Shown here piece after piece: positions 51,320 through 59,457 of a DNA stretch of 64,000 nt. Origin of the DNA: Nitrospira sp. (lineage in GTDB: Bacteria > Nitrospirota > Nitrospiria > Nitrospirales > Nitrospiraceae); NCBI GenBank assembly GCA_015709715.1, contig CP054184.1, forward strand, positions 682,001 to 746,000. Reading direction: 5' to 3'. The notes beneath the pieces were generated by a model, which was given only the letters and a program-made list of their open reading frames with translations, made no database searches and was not told the DNA's origin. Positions within the stretch are counted from its first letter, which is position 1, and each line of letters begins with the position of its first letter. Position numbers and translations under genes: made by a program.

Positions 51320-51472
51320 TCACCTGCCTTTCTGGCTCTTCTGAGCCTCTTTGAAATGTTGATTCAGTAAATGCCGGATCAGGCCGGCAGCCGTAGTGCC
51401 GGTTGCGCGTAAGGCATCGAGCTTGGCCTTCAATGTTCGGGGGATTGAAACGATAATCCGTGTCATCTCCAT
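51320..51472 (-). CDS. Small ribbon-helix-helix-type DNA-binding protein
   Basis: 50 residues from the ATG at 51472, preceded by GGAGAA. A beta strand (TRIIVSIP) and two helices (RTLKAKLDALRATG, TAAGLIRHLLNQHF) fit a ribbon-helix-helix fold. The longer frame reaching 51532 would run through the promoter and operator and is rejected. It is the first gene of the minus small-gene run and likely binds the palindrome just upstream of it. Confidence 0.7.
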   Translation of the reverse strand: MEMTRIIVSIPRTLKAKLDALRATGTTAAGLIRHLLNQHFKEAQKSQKGR

Positions 51473-51496
51473 AGATTCTCCATATGTGATAATAAG

Positions 51497-51532
51497 TGAT
51501 ATCAAACTATACAGCATATCATTTGATGTCAA
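51497..51532 (-). promoter_or_regulatory. Operator palindrome overlapping a minus-strand promoter
   Basis: TGATATCAAA (51497-51506) and TTTGATGTCA (51522-51531) are inverted copies with nine of ten matches. On the minus strand TTGACA (51532-51527), 15 nt, TATAGT (51511-51506) lies in the same interval. The spacer is short, so other -10 choices are possible. It sits between two divergent ribbon-helix-helix genes, which fits autorepression. Confidence 0.6.
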
Positions 51533-51559
51533 GCATTTTCCGTGGTACCCTCCAGCCCC

Positions 51560-51766
51560 ATGCCTGCCAAACCATCCAAATCAGAAACGCGTGATATTCT
51601 TCTCCGTGATCTGCCGGTCAGTTTGGCCGATAAGATCAAGGTTGCTTCGACACTCCACCGATCTTCGATGAAGGACTACATTCAAGAGATTCTGCTGAAG
51701 CACGTCGAAGACTTAGAACGAAAAGGGGTGGTGTTGACGTTGCCAGGTGGGAAAACGAAGTCCTAG
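51560..51766 (+). CDS. Small ribbon-helix-helix/Arc-like protein
   Basis: 68 residues from the ATG at 51560; the GTG at 51542 would add only six residues. A strand segment (TRDILLRDLPVSLADKIK) and helices (STLHRSSMKDYIQEILLKHV) resemble Arc/FitA-type ribbon-helix-helix proteins. It is transcribed divergently from the other RHH gene at 51320 over a shared operator. No partner toxin gene is adjacent. Confidence 0.7.
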   Translation: MPAKPSKSETRDILLRDLPVSLADKIKVASTLHRSSMKDYIQEILLKHVEDLERKGVVLTLPGGKTKS

Positions 51767-51827
51767 CTGTGTGACGTGGTAGCCGTGGCTAACGTATCCG
51801 CTAGGCTCTGACGGAAAGGACATCGCC

Positions 51828-52130
51828 ATGGATGAGCTAGAGGCAACCAAAAGGCAGCTGGTCGAGACGTATCTATTCCTGCACAACTTTCGTGAGGTTC
51901 GGTCGCGTGACGAAATCAACCTCCACTTCTGCATGAATCTAGAAGGCGTGCGCTATGACTTAACGGTTGAGCGTGAGTGGATCGACGTGAGAACGGACAA
52001 GAAGACTTCCGACCGGTTAGACGAGCTTCAAGTGGTTCCATTTTTGCTGCAGAACAAGGTCGCGTGGATCGGTGTCACCACGACGGGACAAGAGGTCATC
52101 ACGCATCTTGAGCCGGATGCGGAAACTTAG
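51828..52130 (+). CDS. Hypothetical protein
   Basis: 100 residues beginning with a helix (MDELEATKRQLVETYLFLHN) and beta-rich later. It follows the RHH gene after 61 nt on the same strand. It contains no Cys/His motif or membrane segment. Function unknown. Confidence 0.65.
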   Translation: MDELEATKRQLVETYLFLHNFREVRSRDEINLHFCMNLEGVRYDLTVEREWIDVRTDKKTSDRLDELQVVPFLLQNKVAWIGVTTTGQEVITHLEPDAET

Positions 52131-52260
52131 CGGAAGGCTCTGGCCGGAGGTGGCTAATGGGAAGGCGAAGGAGAAATTTGACACAATTGCGTTGGCGTGG
52201 AACTACCCGAGGAATGGGGAAGTTTCATATAACAGTCCAATAACTAATAGTAGAGGGACT

Positions 52261-52464
52261 ATGGGAAGCCCGAAGAATCATGGGAAGTCTTGGAAATCAT
52301 CTGAAATTTCAGCCCTTAAGAAATTAGCCAAGGAAAATACTCCGACGAGAGTGATTGGTTTAAAACTTCAACGCACCGAGAACTCCATTCGCGCCAAAGC
52401 TTCCGAAGAAGAAATATCGCTCAAACCAACAAATCAGTCGCCATACAATCGAAGGAAAAAATAA
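52261..52464 (+). CDS. Small SANT/Myb-like helical protein
   Basis: 67 residues from the ATG at 52261 with AGAGGG just upstream; the longer frame from 52072 overlaps the gene before it and lacks a ribosome site. The core SWKSSEISALKKLAKEN, TPTRVIGLKLQRTENSIRAK is the small Myb/SANT-like helical motif found in many bacterial accessory genes, ending in a basic tail. It may bind DNA. Confidence 0.65.
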   Translation: MGSPKNHGKSWKSSEISALKKLAKENTPTRVIGLKLQRTENSIRAKASEEEISLKPTNQSPYNRRKK

Positions 52465-52510
52465 GGCCTGACCGACACGCCAATTTCTGCATATTATGGC
52501 AAGGGACTCC

Positions 52511-53686
52511 ATGTCAACGATCTACACGTCAGTTATCGACCAAATCACTTGGGAAGACATTGTAGAATTCTGCCGGCAAGGGCGAACGGAGGATGCTTAT
52601 CTAGACTACAAACGAGATTTTCCCAGTGATTTGGCTAGCACGATATCCGCGATGGCCAACACAATCGGAGGAGTCATCATAATCGGTGTCCAAGAGGACG
52701 CCGAGAGCAAGCCAGTCCTACCCGTTGCTGGCATTGATTTCATACGGGGGTTAGAGGAGCGAGTTACCAATATTATACTTGGTAATATTGTCCCTCCCGT
52801 TTTCCCAGAAATAAGAGTCTGCCTGAACTCAGAAAACCGCGCACTCGTTTTGATTCGTATCCAGCAAAGCGAAAATGCTCCTCATGCAGTATCCAAGAAC
52901 ACGAAGGTATACCTGCGGACGGGAAATGTTAATAAGCCTGAAGATTTGGCGCAGATTGACCAAATTGATTGGCTTAAAAATCGAAGACAAAAATCTGAAG
53001 ACCTGCGGGATTCGCTTTTCCTTCGTGCGAAACAGCGTGCGAGTAGACGAGGGAACACATCGGATGAGCCACTTCTCACAATCGCTATCGCACCAGTTTA
53101 TCCAACTCATCCACTTGCAAATCCATCTTCTCTGAATACAATTCGGTGGGAAATTGAGAGCAAACACGGTATTCACTCAATGCCTGATCCTGATCATAAG
53201 GGCGCGGCTTTCGCCCATGAAAGTATAGTGATTGAGGACCACGATATTCCCAGTTCTTCATATACAGAACTCAGTATCTTCGGGATGTACTTCAGTCAGG
53301 CATACCTTCTCGATCCTACAGAGTCGAAGAAGGTGATGTATCTTGATCATGTCTTTATCAAGCTATTCCTCCTCCTCACCTCGGGAGCAAAACTCTATTC
53401 TCATCTTGGCTATAGGGGGTCAGTTTGGTTCTGCTGCCATCTCACATCCCTGCAAAATCAAGCCATGAGAGGTAGCTACGCTCTGAGGATGCACAGTGAG
53501 AAAATGTGTTGCGACTCAGAAATACGAATTATGGACTCAGTTCCGATGCTTCCCAAGGATGTAGACAAAGTTGAATTCTTAGGTCGAGTTGGAAGGACGA
53601 TTGCATGGGCTTTTGGCTGGGATTTGCCTGAGGAAGACTTAAAGGCACATTTTGAACGCATGGAGAAAGCTGTTAACATGAATTGA
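52511..53686 (+). CDS. AlbA_2/Schlafen-type putative DNA- or NTP-binding protein
   Basis: 391 residues from the ATG at 52511 (AAGGGA five nt upstream; 52496 has no ribosome site). The N-terminal domain has the AlbA_2 signature: EDAYLDYKRDFP, then AMANTIGGVIIIGV, about residues 25-70. The rest, about 200 residues, is not recognised. AlbA_2 proteins occur as regulators and in phage-defence loci. As a single gene of unlike neighbours between two phage operons it is a likely cargo gene. Confidence 0.78.
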   Translation: MSTIYTSVIDQITWEDIVEFCRQGRTEDAYLDYKRDFPSDLASTISAMANTIGGVIIIGVQEDAESKPVLPVAGIDFIRGLEERVTNIILGNIVPPVFPEIRVCLNSENRALVLIRIQQSENAPHAVSKNTKVYLRTGNVNKPEDLAQIDQIDWLKNRRQKSEDLRDSLFLRAKQRASRRGNTSDEPLLTIAIAPVYPTHPLANPSSLNTIRWEIESKHGIHSMPDPDHKGAAFAHESIVIEDHDIPSSSYTELSIFGMYFSQAYLLDPTESKKVMYLDHVFIKLFLLLTSGAKLYSHLGYRGSVWFCCHLTSLQNQAMRGSYALRMHSEKMCCDSEIRIMDSVPMLPKDVDKVEFLGRVGRTIAWAFGWDLPEEDLKAHFERMEKAVNMN

Positions 53687-53696
53687 AAATAGTTGT

Positions 53697-54329
53697 CTAC
53701 CAATGCCACGCCTTCAAAATCCTCGCGTTCTGACACCCCGGCAGCTCTCCTGTGACCAGTGACACTTCGACGAGCTTCCCTGCCCCAAGCGGCTCATTCG
53801 GTTGCTGATACAGCAACGGGCAGACATGAGTGAAGATGCCACGCTGAATCGCTTCCCACGCCTTATCGGCGAGTCGTGAGTTGAACAACTGCGCCTCTCC
53901 GACCAGACAAGCCCCTTCTACCGGGACATCGACACCGATGGTTTTCAGGGCTTCTGCGGACAGGTCGAAACACTGACTGATACTTGTGAGCATGCCGACA
54001 AGAAATCCTCTGTGACCGAATTCCAGGCCACAGGAAGCCGGCCAGGTGATATTCCGCGGCTGATAGCGTGGATTGCCCGATAGGCGGCTTACTGACTCAT
54101 CCGCGAGGATGAACCTCACCATTCTGGAACTCATGCCGGTAGCATGCGCGAGCGCCTGCCACTGTTCGTAGTAATGCGGCAGGCTCAGTGCCTGCTCCAT
54201 GGCATGCGCGGCCGCTGTGGCCCGCTCAAGGTCCTGTTCTTGGATCGCCTGAACCCTCACGCCAGGACGCCCCTTGAGCGAAATCGTTCCGTCCGGATTG
54301 TGTATGTATTGTTGGATGCTAGAAATCAT
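53697..54329 (-). CDS. Hypothetical phage protein, end of tail-type operon
   Basis: 210 residues. The ATG at 54329 overlaps the upstream stop as ATGA. The sequence opens with a polar stretch, has a helical middle (AAHAMEQALSLPHYYEQWQA) and ends with KLVEVSLVTGELPGCQNARI. That last strand-rich part vaguely recalls phage protease or tail-protein barrels, but I cannot assign it. It is the last gene of the minus operon. Confidence 0.7.
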   Translation of the reverse strand: MISSIQQYIHNPDGTISLKGRPGVRVQAIQEQDLERATAAAHAMEQALSLPHYYEQWQALAHATGMSSRMVRFILADESVSRLSGNPRYQPRNITWPASCGLEFGHRGFLVGMLTSISQCFDLSAEALKTIGVDVPVEGACLVGEAQLFNSRLADKAWEAIQRGIFTHVCPLLYQQPNEPLGAGKLVEVSLVTGELPGCQNARILKAWHW

Positions 54330-54802
54330 GCGAGGTCCTTTCCCTGTTTCTCGAGTTGAGGAATGGTGCGACGTGGTAAGGCGGCTGGCACTGGCCCTGC
54401 CATGGCCAAATTTCCGGCGAGTGTAATTCCCGCCCCGGCAAACAAAGCCATAGAGCCTGTAAGCCCAATGGCCGGCGGAACGAAGATCGCCAAGGCGAGA
54501 ATCCCCACCATCGCCACGATCCGGAGGATGTCTTTGCTCTGGTTGCCCCCGCCTTCCGGAATCACCCGCACTGACACCAGGTGATGGGCTTTCGGCTTGA
54601 CCACATGCCAATAGGCTTTCTCCACCACGCAATCATCGATCAGCACGCGAGCAGGTAGGGTGTCCGGGTTCAGATCGAACTCCCACAGCATGTCGGCAAT
54701 CGTCATGCCCGGGCGCATCTGTTTGGTCGTCCGCCCTTCCAGGGTGAACGGTCGCGGACAGACAATCATGGGGACGTAGGACGTTGTCTCGTTAGATTCC
54801 AT
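54326..54802 (-). CDS. Short tail-tip protein, J-like N-terminal domain only
   Basis: 158 residues. A beta-grasp-like N-terminal part (PGMTIADMLWEFDLNPDTLP, VVEKAYWHVVKPK) leads to VRVIPEGGG and a hydrophobic Gly/Ala-rich segment (IVAMVGILALAIFVPPAIG). This order resembles the N-terminus of lambda J-like host-specificity proteins, which exceed 1000 residues. Here the protein stops after that region, with no fibronectin or receptor-binding domains and no L, K or I homologs before it. It follows the tape measure gene directly. Confidence 0.65.
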   Translation of the reverse strand: MESNETTSYVPMIVCPRPFTLEGRTTKQMRPGMTIADMLWEFDLNPDTLPARVLIDDCVVEKAYWHVVKPKAHHLVSVRVIPEGGGNQSKDILRIVAMVGILALAIFVPPAIGLTGSMALFAGAGITLAGNLAMAGPVPAALPRRTIPQLEKQGKDLA

Positions 54803-57111
54803 TAGCGCCTCGCTGCTTGCCGGTTCGCGCCAAACTGCTTCATCGACTGGTCATACACGCCATCCCGCATCCCTTGTTGCACGGTCTGATGGATTAGTAC
54901 TTTGATATCTTGTACACCGTTCTTGTTGACCGGGCCTCGCTCCACCGATACAGCCGCATCACTATGGTTTTCGACCTGCACGTTGACGTGGACTTGAGTG
55001 GATACCATGCCGCCTGGATTCCCGTAGGGCATCCCTTTCAGTGTCACTGGAATCGATCGGCCGTCCGGCAAGGGTACGGCTGCTTCTGGTCCTGCTTCTC
55101 CAAAGATCGCCGGCACATTCGAAATACCTCCGCGCGCGTGGCCACGCAAGGCAAACCCGCCGACATCTCCCGCCCCACCGATGAGCCCACCGATTGAACC
55201 GCCCCCACCACTCATGAGCATGTCGAATCCTCCAAGGATCATGCGTGTGGTGAGCTTGGAAGACACATCGGCCAGAATATTTTTGGCAAAGTCGGTCAGG
55301 CCGGTCACCACATCTTTGAAGCTCTTGATTCGTCCTTCCATGCCGTCAAAGAAGAATTTGCCAAAGGCCTGCTCCATGCCTTGCGCGACTCTCCGAGCTT
55401 GGTCCGCTCCTAACCCAAACACCGACTGATCGTTAACATACCTTCGCATCGACTTCGCAAAGCCTTCAAAGAGATCGTCTGAATACTTTTCCGACACCGC
55501 CCGTTGATCAGCCATGGCACCCATCATGATCGCGGTGACTTGATCCCACGTCTTTTGCGTGCCGTCTAACAGTTCCGCCGCATGGATATGATCGTTATTC
55601 CGCCAGGCGTTCAGGACCTTCTCGGCCGTCTCCTGGTTCACATCGAGCTGCTTCGCCAGGTTCGCCCGCACCAAGTCAAATTCAGTCGTCATCATATTTT
55701 CGCGTGACGTACCGTAGGCCTCCTGGAACTTCAGGAGGTTTTGGTAGTACGTCTGCGTGTCGTCCTGCGCCCTGTGTCTTAAATCAGTTTCGATTTGAAA
55801 GTTGGAAATGAGCGCATCTGTCGTCGTGGTTCCATGCGTGGTCTGCTCACGTCCACCAACAACGGACAGCGTAGACATATGCTCTTTTTGTGCGTTCAAG
55901 GCTTGTTGACTGAGCGCAGTTTTCTGAATGTCTAAGTCCTGCTGCCGCGCCTTGCTCTGCTCTTTCAATAGTTCAATTTGTTCCTTCGTCAGCCCGCCAT
56001 ACTTCAGGCTTTGATCAAGCCGTTCCGCTTCGATCCGCTTCAGGCCGTTGGTCATCCGGATTTGATAATCGATCAACTCGATTTGGTTGATGAAGTTATT
56101 CTCGACCATTTGCCGTTCGGTGATGCTTCGCTGATCAAACGCGTCTTGCCAGAGCTTCGTAATCGTCTGAATCGTTTTCGACTCTAGGGCAATCTGTGCG
56201 TCTGCATCTTTGACCAAGATTTGCGATTTGGCATCGGACAGACTGCGCAACTGCCCAGGATCGGCCGGCATGACGAGCGATTTCTTCCCACTCGCGCTTC
56301 CAGTTTCCGGCATGGCCGGCAAATCGCGGCCGGTCGCAAACTTATTCATCGCTTCGAGCAACTTGTTGACGTAGGGGAGTACATGCTCACCGATCGACAG
56401 CTTCCACGCCTCCAGAATCGTGCTGGTTCTGGCGATATGCTGATTGAATTTCTCTGCGGCCTGTACTGAATCTTCGCCCAAGATCGCATTCATCAAGCGC
56501 GCTTCATTCGAAAGGGATTGAAAGCCTTCTTTCCCCACACGCGCCATCTGCTGCATTTCATCGCCGAGCAACTTCGAAATGATGGTCGTCTTGGCTGAAT
56601 CGTCTTTGAATTCACCCAAACGGCTGACGACTTCTTCAAACACTTTCCCGGTTCCCCGGACCTGCCCATTGGTGTCTTTAACGGAAATCCCCAAGGCGCC
56701 GAAGACCCGCTGAGACTCACCGGAACCCTTGGCGGCTTCCTGTAAATTCTCATTCAATTTGCTCATGCCACCGGAGAGTCCGGATAAATCCGTTCCAGTC
56801 TGTTTCGCCATGGCAGCAAACATCTGCGCTTCTCGCGTGGACAGATTGGTGGTCAAGGCGAGCTTTTGGATCTCAGCAATATGGGCCGCTGTGGCTTTGG
56901 TCGCAGCAACCGCCGCGATGGCCATGGCCCCCACACCGGTTACAAATAAAGCTGGTCCAGTTCCCATGACGCGGCCCATGGTAGAGCCGAAATTCACTAC
57001 ACTTCCATTCATGCCGCTTGCCGCGTCTTTAATGTCGCGCATGATCTGCTTGACGACATTTCCGCCACGGACGGCGGCAGAGGGATTAATCGCTACATCT
57101 AATTCAGCCAT
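54802..57111 (-). CDS. Phage tail length tape-measure protein
   Basis: 769 residues. N-terminal helices are followed by hydrophobic segments (ALFVTGVGAMAIAAVAATKA), a long helical region rich in Gln/Ala/Lys, and the typical C-terminal stretch ARGGISNVPAIFGEAGPEA-AVPLPDGRSIPV. The length fits a siphophage-type tail of about 115 nm by the usual 0.15 nm per residue rule (estimate). The start overlaps the preceding gene by 8 nt, as in tail modules. Confidence 0.88.
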   Translation of the reverse strand: MAELDVAINPSAAVRGGNVVKQIMRDIKDAASGMNGSVVNFGSTMGRVMGTGPALFVTGVGAMAIAAVAATKATAAHIAEIQKLALTTNLSTREAQMFAAMAKQTGTDLSGLSGGMSKLNENLQEAAKGSGESQRVFGALGISVKDTNGQVRGTGKVFEEVVSRLGEFKDDSAKTTIISKLLGDEMQQMARVGKEGFQSLSNEARLMNAILGEDSVQAAEKFNQHIARTSTILEAWKLSIGEHVLPYVNKLLEAMNKFATGRDLPAMPETGSASGKKSLVMPADPGQLRSLSDAKSQILVKDADAQIALESKTIQTITKLWQDAFDQRSITERQMVENNFINQIELIDYQIRMTNGLKRIEAERLDQSLKYGGLTKEQIELLKEQSKARQQDLDIQKTALSQQALNAQKEHMSTLSVVGGREQTTHGTTTTDALISNFQIETDLRHRAQDDTQTYYQNLLKFQEAYGTSRENMMTTEFDLVRANLAKQLDVNQETAEKVLNAWRNNDHIHAAELLDGTQKTWDQVTAIMMGAMADQRAVSEKYSDDLFEGFAKSMRRYVNDQSVFGLGADQARRVAQGMEQAFGKFFFDGMEGRIKSFKDVVTGLTDFAKNILADVSSKLTTRMILGGFDMLMSGGGGSIGGLIGGAGDVGGFALRGHARGGISNVPAIFGEAGPEAAVPLPDGRSIPVTLKGMPYGNPGGMVSTQVHVNVQVENHSDAAVSVERGPVNKNGVQDIKVLIHQTVQQGMRDGVYDQSMKQFGANRQAARR

Positions 57112-57550
57112 GGGAATCCTTCTTGATAAGTTTTGACAGCTTTCCTAAATGGGCAATGTTCGCCAAGGCGCCTTCGTCTTCAACGCCTACTCCTAGGGCA
57201 AATGAGTAGGCCATGTATGAAAACGCCAACATGACTCCAGAGACTTGGCGCGTCACCTGTTTCTCATCCGAGCTACCGGTTGCCCGTAGGGTCTTGGGCA
57301 GTTGATCTGCCAAGTTCTCGCCCATGGAGAGGAGCACAGTTGCAATCACGCTATCCATTTGAGATGGATCCAGGTCCGGAAGGTCGTCTTGATACCGCTT
57401 GAGATGACTCAAGACATCGCGAAGACGGTAGGTCTTAGGGTTGTCCTGCGCCGGGACAAGGCCATCTAACCGCTTCGCCAACGTTCGACGGTCCAGGCAG
57501 AGTTCTGTAGACAGTGCGTTAATCGACCAAAGCTGACGCTGTAAGGCCAT
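57104..57550 (-). CDS. Winged-helix/DUF1441-like protein before the tape measure gene
   Basis: 148 residues. The N-terminus (LWSINALSTELCLDRRTLAKRLDG) looks like a helix-turn-helix or Nu1/DUF1441-type packaging domain. The second half is helical with an Ala-rich stretch (VMLAFSYMAYSFALGVGV). In position it stands where tail-assembly chaperones are expected, 8 nt into the tape measure gene. Both readings (small-terminase-like, chaperone) are open. Confidence 0.6.
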   Translation of the reverse strand: MALQRQLWSINALSTELCLDRRTLAKRLDGLVPAQDNPKTYRLRDVLSHLKRYQDDLPDLDPSQMDSVIATVLLSMGENLADQLPKTLRATGSSDEKQVTRQVSGVMLAFSYMAYSFALGVGVEDEGALANIAHLGKLSKLIKKDSHG

Positions 57551-57685
57551 TTACTGTCGCTCCCTGTGGTGGAACATCGAAAAAACATGAAACGCTAGGA
57601 TTTCACAGCGCAAACACACCGGCGCGTTTGACTTATCCACAGGAGGACCCCAAGACGTCATAACATGACAATCGCGATCGCTCAT
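57551..57685 (-). CDS. Small 44-residue gene between neck protein and DUF1441-like gene
   Basis: A short open frame from ATG at 57685 (overlapping the previous stop as ATGA) to TAA at 57551, directly followed by ATG of the next gene (TAAATG). The peptide begins MSDRDCHVMTSWGPP and has a CxxC pair (VCLRCE). Exact coupling at both ends supports a real gene. No family recognised. Confidence 0.55.
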   Translation of the reverse strand: MSDRDCHVMTSWGPPVDKSNAPVCLRCEILAFHVFSMFHHRERQ

Positions 57686-58131
57686 GACTCACTGACCTTT
57701 GCAATCTGTCCAAAGTTCACCTTCACTTCCTCCACCGACAATCGCACCATGCCTGCTGGCGCCTGCTTACTCGTGCCACGTTCGAGAAACGGAATGTAGC
57801 GAAGGCGGTTCGTAATCCAGATGGCCGGCTTAAACCCCAACAACGAGAACTTGTAGCTCGCCAGGATGTGGGTGGCTTCAGCCACGGCTAAGGCATAGGC
57901 GGCACTGGGCTCTGCATACTGCGGGTAGTTCCCCGGCACGTTGACATTCCGATTCGGCGCTCCGATGGCAATCTGCCAGGACGAGCGAGCTTGCCCCGTC
58001 CGGTAGGGTGTTCGGCTAACGATTTTTGCAAACAGAACGATGGCCGCACGCGCGCACACGTTCGAATGCTCTATCGCGACCTCTTCTTCAAACTTGTCGA
58101 GCTCCTTTCCGAATGTCGCTAGATCGCTCAT
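57682..58131 (-). CDS. HK97 gp10-like neck/tail completion protein
   Basis: 149 residues with TGQARSSWQIAIG, NYPQYAEPSAAYA and ITNRLRYIPFLERGTSKQAP, a typical run of HK97 gp10-family head-tail or neck proteins. The AGGGG ribosome site precedes the ATG, which follows the upstream TAA as TAATG. In siphophages this protein links connector and tail, so its presence without portal or capsid is notable. Confidence 0.8.
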   Translation of the reverse strand: MSDLATFGKELDKFEEEVAIEHSNVCARAAIVLFAKIVSRTPYRTGQARSSWQIAIGAPNRNVNVPGNYPQYAEPSAAYALAVAEATHILASYKFSLLGFKPAIWITNRLRYIPFLERGTSKQAPAGMVRLSVEEVKVNFGQIAKVSES

Positions 58132-58370
58132 TATGTCCCCTCAGACCCGCAGGGCAGGCCGGGCACCAAGTCCCAGCCTCCACTGCGCGGCAGGCCGACG
58201 CAACCGTGGGCAAGCTGTCTCGATCCCCGTGCAGCCGGACGAGAATCCGCTGCACGAATTTCTTTCTTGCCCAAAGTTGCGCCCACCGATTCACCACGGC
58301 CCGCCAGATGAAAACGCACCGTGGCGCAGCCGAATCGTTTCGAAAGATGATGTTCAGTAGTCTTCATCAT
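58131..58370 (-). CDS. Uncertain small gene; two frames compete
   Basis: A 79-residue frame starts at ATG-ATG after AGG and ends in TAA overlapping the next ATG (TAATG), as compact operon genes do. Another frame, open from just after the first codons to 58088, also looks protein-like (VNRWAQLWARKKFVQRILVR, then CPACPAG) but has no ribosome site. I favour the first for its junctions. A programmed or accidental frameshift joining both is possible. Confidence 0.45.
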   Translation of the reverse strand: MMKTTEHHLSKRFGCATVRFHLAGRGESVGATLGKKEIRAADSRPAARGSRQLAHGCVGLPRSGGWDLVPGLPCGSEGT

Positions 58371-58374
58371 CGGC

Positions 58375-58539
58375 TTACCTGTTTCCGCCTATCTGGATTT
58401 CGCATAATGTCGCGCGTCCGGTTTCAAGCAGCCACGTTGCCACGGATTGATGGACGGCCAAAACGCGACCCGCACGCCAGGTTCGATTTTCATGGCGAAA
58501 CGGTTTCAAGGCTTTCACCAAAACCGCTTGCTCTACCAT
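58375..58539 (-). CDS. Small phage protein (DUF7210-like)
   Basis: 54 residues beginning MVEQAVLVKALKPF, with a basic middle and a short hydrophobic TWLLETG segment. The pattern 'leading VKxLKPF then a turn and a WLxxxGR end' is common in small phage proteins near capsid or connector genes. GAGGAG lies ten nt upstream. It overlaps the previous 57-residue gene by 7 nt. Confidence 0.6.
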   Translation of the reverse strand: MVEQAVLVKALKPFRHENRTWRAGRVLAVHQSVATWLLETGRATLCEIQIGGNR

Positions 58540-58706
58540 GGTGCTTTGTCTCCTCGAACCCACCGCGAAGCGGGCAGCCGTACCAACGAGAGATCAATAC
58601 GGCTGCGCCGCTCCAGGGCTGGCCATGCGCAACCATTGTCTGACAGCCTGATAACGGTTGACTCAGCAGGTCGATTGCGGATGGCCCATGATCGGATCCA
58701 CGCCAT
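58533..58706 (-). CDS. Small 57-residue gene coupled to the coiled-coil gene
   Basis: An open frame from ATG at 58706, overlapping the upstream TAA as TAATG, to TAG at 58533. The peptide begins MAWIRSWAIRNRPAES and is basic and Trp-rich. The coupling and fit between neighbours are the only support; no family is recognised. Confidence 0.5.
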   Translation of the reverse strand: MAWIRSWAIRNRPAESTVIRLSDNGCAWPALERRSRIDLSLVRLPASRWVRGDKAPW

Positions 58707-59449
58707 TACGCGCCTATCACTTCCAGGCGGCCAAGTAACACTTCGTCATATGCCGTCTTTGGGGAAAGATCGCCCGGAACGTTGATCAGCGTGTCCTTGC
58801 TAAACAGTTGAACGTCTAAGGTGGGATCACCTGGCACAAACCGCTCAAGCTGGTCATTCCAGACTTCCGAAACTGGCGACATCTTCGTGACGCGAAATCC
58901 CCGCAATACCTTGGCTTGAAACCGATCGCCTTGAAAGAAGGCATGGAGTGCGCGAATCGCCGACTGATTCACAGAAGGCAATTGCCTCAACAGCGCGAGG
59001 AGCACCGATTCACGCCAGCTAACTTCCTTATCCATTCCATTCGCCCATGCCTGCCGTAAGGACCATCCATCCTTCATGGCTTTCAGCGCCAAGTCGCGAA
59101 TGCTGATAGCGAGCTTGCTGATCTCTTCAGATTGTTTCTCGATTTGCTCATACAGTGCTTTTTGGGCATCGATCAGACTGGCAATCTCGTTGCGTCCATC
59201 CACCAATGCCAGTTCGGCCTCATCAAGGGCCAATCGTGCAGTGTCTGTCATGGAATCGAGATACAGCTGTCTACGCCGATCCCGTTCATTTCGTTTTTCC
59301 ACGGTCCGTTGTTGGGCCGGACCAATCTGTCGGGAAATCTGTCCGACCCTCTCACGAAGCCGCTTCATCTTTTCGTAGGCATCAAGAAAGCTTTGGCAGG
59401 TTGCATCTAATTCGCTGACAGCCGGTGTGGTCTTAAACAGATTGAACAT
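58706..59449 (-). CDS. Coiled-coil hypothetical protein
   Basis: 247 residues from an ATG with AGGAGG just upstream. The first two thirds are a long charged coiled coil (MKRLRERVGQISRQIGPAQ to ISKLAISIRDLALKA). The C-terminal part is globular (FRVTKMSPVSEVWN, LINVPGDLSPK). It could be a scaffold-like or minor structural protein. Its place near small connector genes fits, but it is not recognised. Confidence 0.7.
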   Translation of the reverse strand: MFNLFKTTPAVSELDATCQSFLDAYEKMKRLRERVGQISRQIGPAQQRTVEKRNERDRRRQLYLDSMTDTARLALDEAELALVDGRNEIASLIDAQKALYEQIEKQSEEISKLAISIRDLALKAMKDGWSLRQAWANGMDKEVSWRESVLLALLRQLPSVNQSAIRALHAFFQGDRFQAKVLRGFRVTKMSPVSEVWNDQLERFVPGDPTLDVQLFSKDTLINVPGDLSPKTAYDEVLLGRLEVIGA

Positions 59450-59457
59450 GTATCCTC

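Larger units (their letters stand above)
50536..51331 (-). repeat. Repeated stop/ribosome-binding box AAAGGACGGTGA
   Basis: Identical AAAGGACGGTGA occurs on the minus strand at 50547-50536, 50861-50850 and 51062-51051, with the variant AAAGGCAGGTGA at 51331-51320. Each stands a few nt before an ATG. In three cases it also encodes the last residues (KGR) and stop of the previous gene. Confidence 0.75.

Noticed and set aside
58131-58374. Com-like zinc-finger gene in the alternative frame (CPACPAG)
   Set aside because: Only one Cys pair is present, there is no ribosome site, and the competing frame has proper junctions; left as an ambiguity in the feature list.
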